Shown here in pieces: positions 5,605 through 6,042 of a DNA stretch of 6,042 nt. Positions within the stretch are counted from its first letter, which is position 1. Every line of letters starts with the position of its first letter. The translations under genes were made by a program, and so were the position numbers. A model generated the notes under the pieces. That model did not search any database. It saw only the letters and a program-made list of their open reading frames with translations, and was not told the origin of the DNA. The DNA is from Christensenella sp. UBA5399 (GTDB taxonomy: Bacteria; Bacillota; Clostridia; Christensenellales; Christensenellaceae), in assembly GCA_002407725.1 (NCBI GenBank), contig DHOD01000083.1:35257-41298 (forward strand), read 5' to 3'.

Positions 5605-6042
5605 ATGACTACTACGACTGCGCCTAAGCCTTTGGGCAAGGGCAGAAATGTTAAAAGCGCGCTTTCAAGAAATGCGTTGATATTGATTGCGATTGCAATG
5701 TTTATTTTCTGCGTTGCGATCAATCCCAATTTCATAGAAGCGTTTACAATCAGCTCGCTGCTGCAGGAGATTGCGTACATGTCGATTCTGGCAATGGGTA
5801 TGACCTTCGTCATACTGACAGGCGGAATCGATCTTTCGGTCGGCGCCGTGATGGCGTTGTCCTCGACAATCATTGCGCTTTTTCTGAAAAACACTCCGTT
5901 TGATAATGCGGCAGCCTCGATTGTTGTGGCAATCGCGATCGCGTTTGTTGTGTGTATTGGCATAGGAGCTTTTAACGGCTTCTGTGTTACGATGCTGCGG
6001 TTACCACCAATGGTCACGACACTGGCGATGACCTGGGTGGCC
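5605..6042 (+). CDS. Sugar ABC transporter permease (RbsC-like), N-terminal part
   Basis: The frame opens at the ATG at 5605, 11 bases after AGGAGG (5588-5593), and is still open at the window end after 146 codons, so the gene is cut by the edge. The product is a membrane permease of the branched-chain/ribose type (BPD_transp_2 family), which forms the channel with the RbsA-like ATPase. A short polar N-terminus (1-22) precedes a first membrane helix (about 23-39). The family motif TGGIDLSVGAVMAL is at 72-85, further helices lie near 55-71 and 104-122, GAFNGF at 121-126, and LPPMVTTLAM at 133-142. All match the order in RbsC. Full-length relatives are about 320-340 residues, so roughly the first 45 percent is present. 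It starts 21 bases after the ATPase stop and is surely co-transcribed. Confidence 0.96.
   Translation, partial: MTTTTAPKPLGKGRNVKSALSRNALILIAIAMFIFCVAINPNFIEAFTISSLLQEIAYMSILAMGMTFVILTGGIDLSVGAVMALSSTIIALFLKNTPFDNAAASIVVAIAIAFVVCIGIGAFNGFCVTMLRLPPMVTTLAMTWVA

Noticed and set aside
1..6042. CRISPR arrays, tRNA or rRNA genes, insertion sequences, phage or defence genes
   Set aside because: No regularly spaced repeats, cloverleaf, transposase or terminal repeats were seen on either strand; the genes are ordinary metabolic and transport genes.

Overview
The window reads as an ordinary stretch of chromosome from a low- to mid-GC Gram-positive bacterium, most likely a member of the Clostridia. The signs are strong AGGAGG-type ribosome binding sites, near-consensus sigma-A promoters (TTGACA/TTGAAA with TATAAT-like boxes), A/T-rich intergenic DNA, a lipoprotein solute-binding protein anchored through an Ala/Pro/Glu linker, and intrinsic terminators. 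No species can be named from the sequence alone.

Layout from left to right. (1) Positions 2-118 probably hold the last 38 codons of a plus-strand gene that enters from the left; it is followed by a hairpin with A and T tracts (133-167) that suits a bidirectional terminator. (2) A convergent minus-strand gene (175-672) encodes a 165-residue conserved protein of unknown function. Its promoter (749-777) leads straight into 8-bp direct repeats. (3) A divergent plus-strand gene (936-1811) encodes a sugar phosphate isomerase/epimerase-type TIM-barrel protein with its own promoter and a downstream hairpin. (4) A gap of about 590 bp (1812-2405) has no gene. It carries a nested inverted repeat, two candidate tandem promoters and a leader. 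(5) A sugar ABC importer operon follows: lipoprotein solute-binding protein (2406-3851), a 238-bp intercistronic region with two long perfect or near-perfect stem-loops, a double-domain RbsA-type ATPase (4090-5583), and the start of an RbsC-type permease (5605 to the window end, truncated).

The binding protein captures a small solute, probably a sugar or polyol, outside the membrane. The permease forms the channel and the fused ATPase drives transport. The TIM-barrel enzyme next door could act on the imported compound, but it has its own promoter and a hairpin after it, so the link rests on proximity only. The true substrate is not visible here.

Nothing in the window looks like a wholly new system. 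The points most worth a second look are: the strongly asymmetric ATPase, whose NBD1 signature and NBD2 Walker B are both degenerate and belong to the same composite ATP site; the structured DNA or RNA upstream of and between the transporter genes; and the repeat cluster at the promoter of the unknown minus-strand gene.
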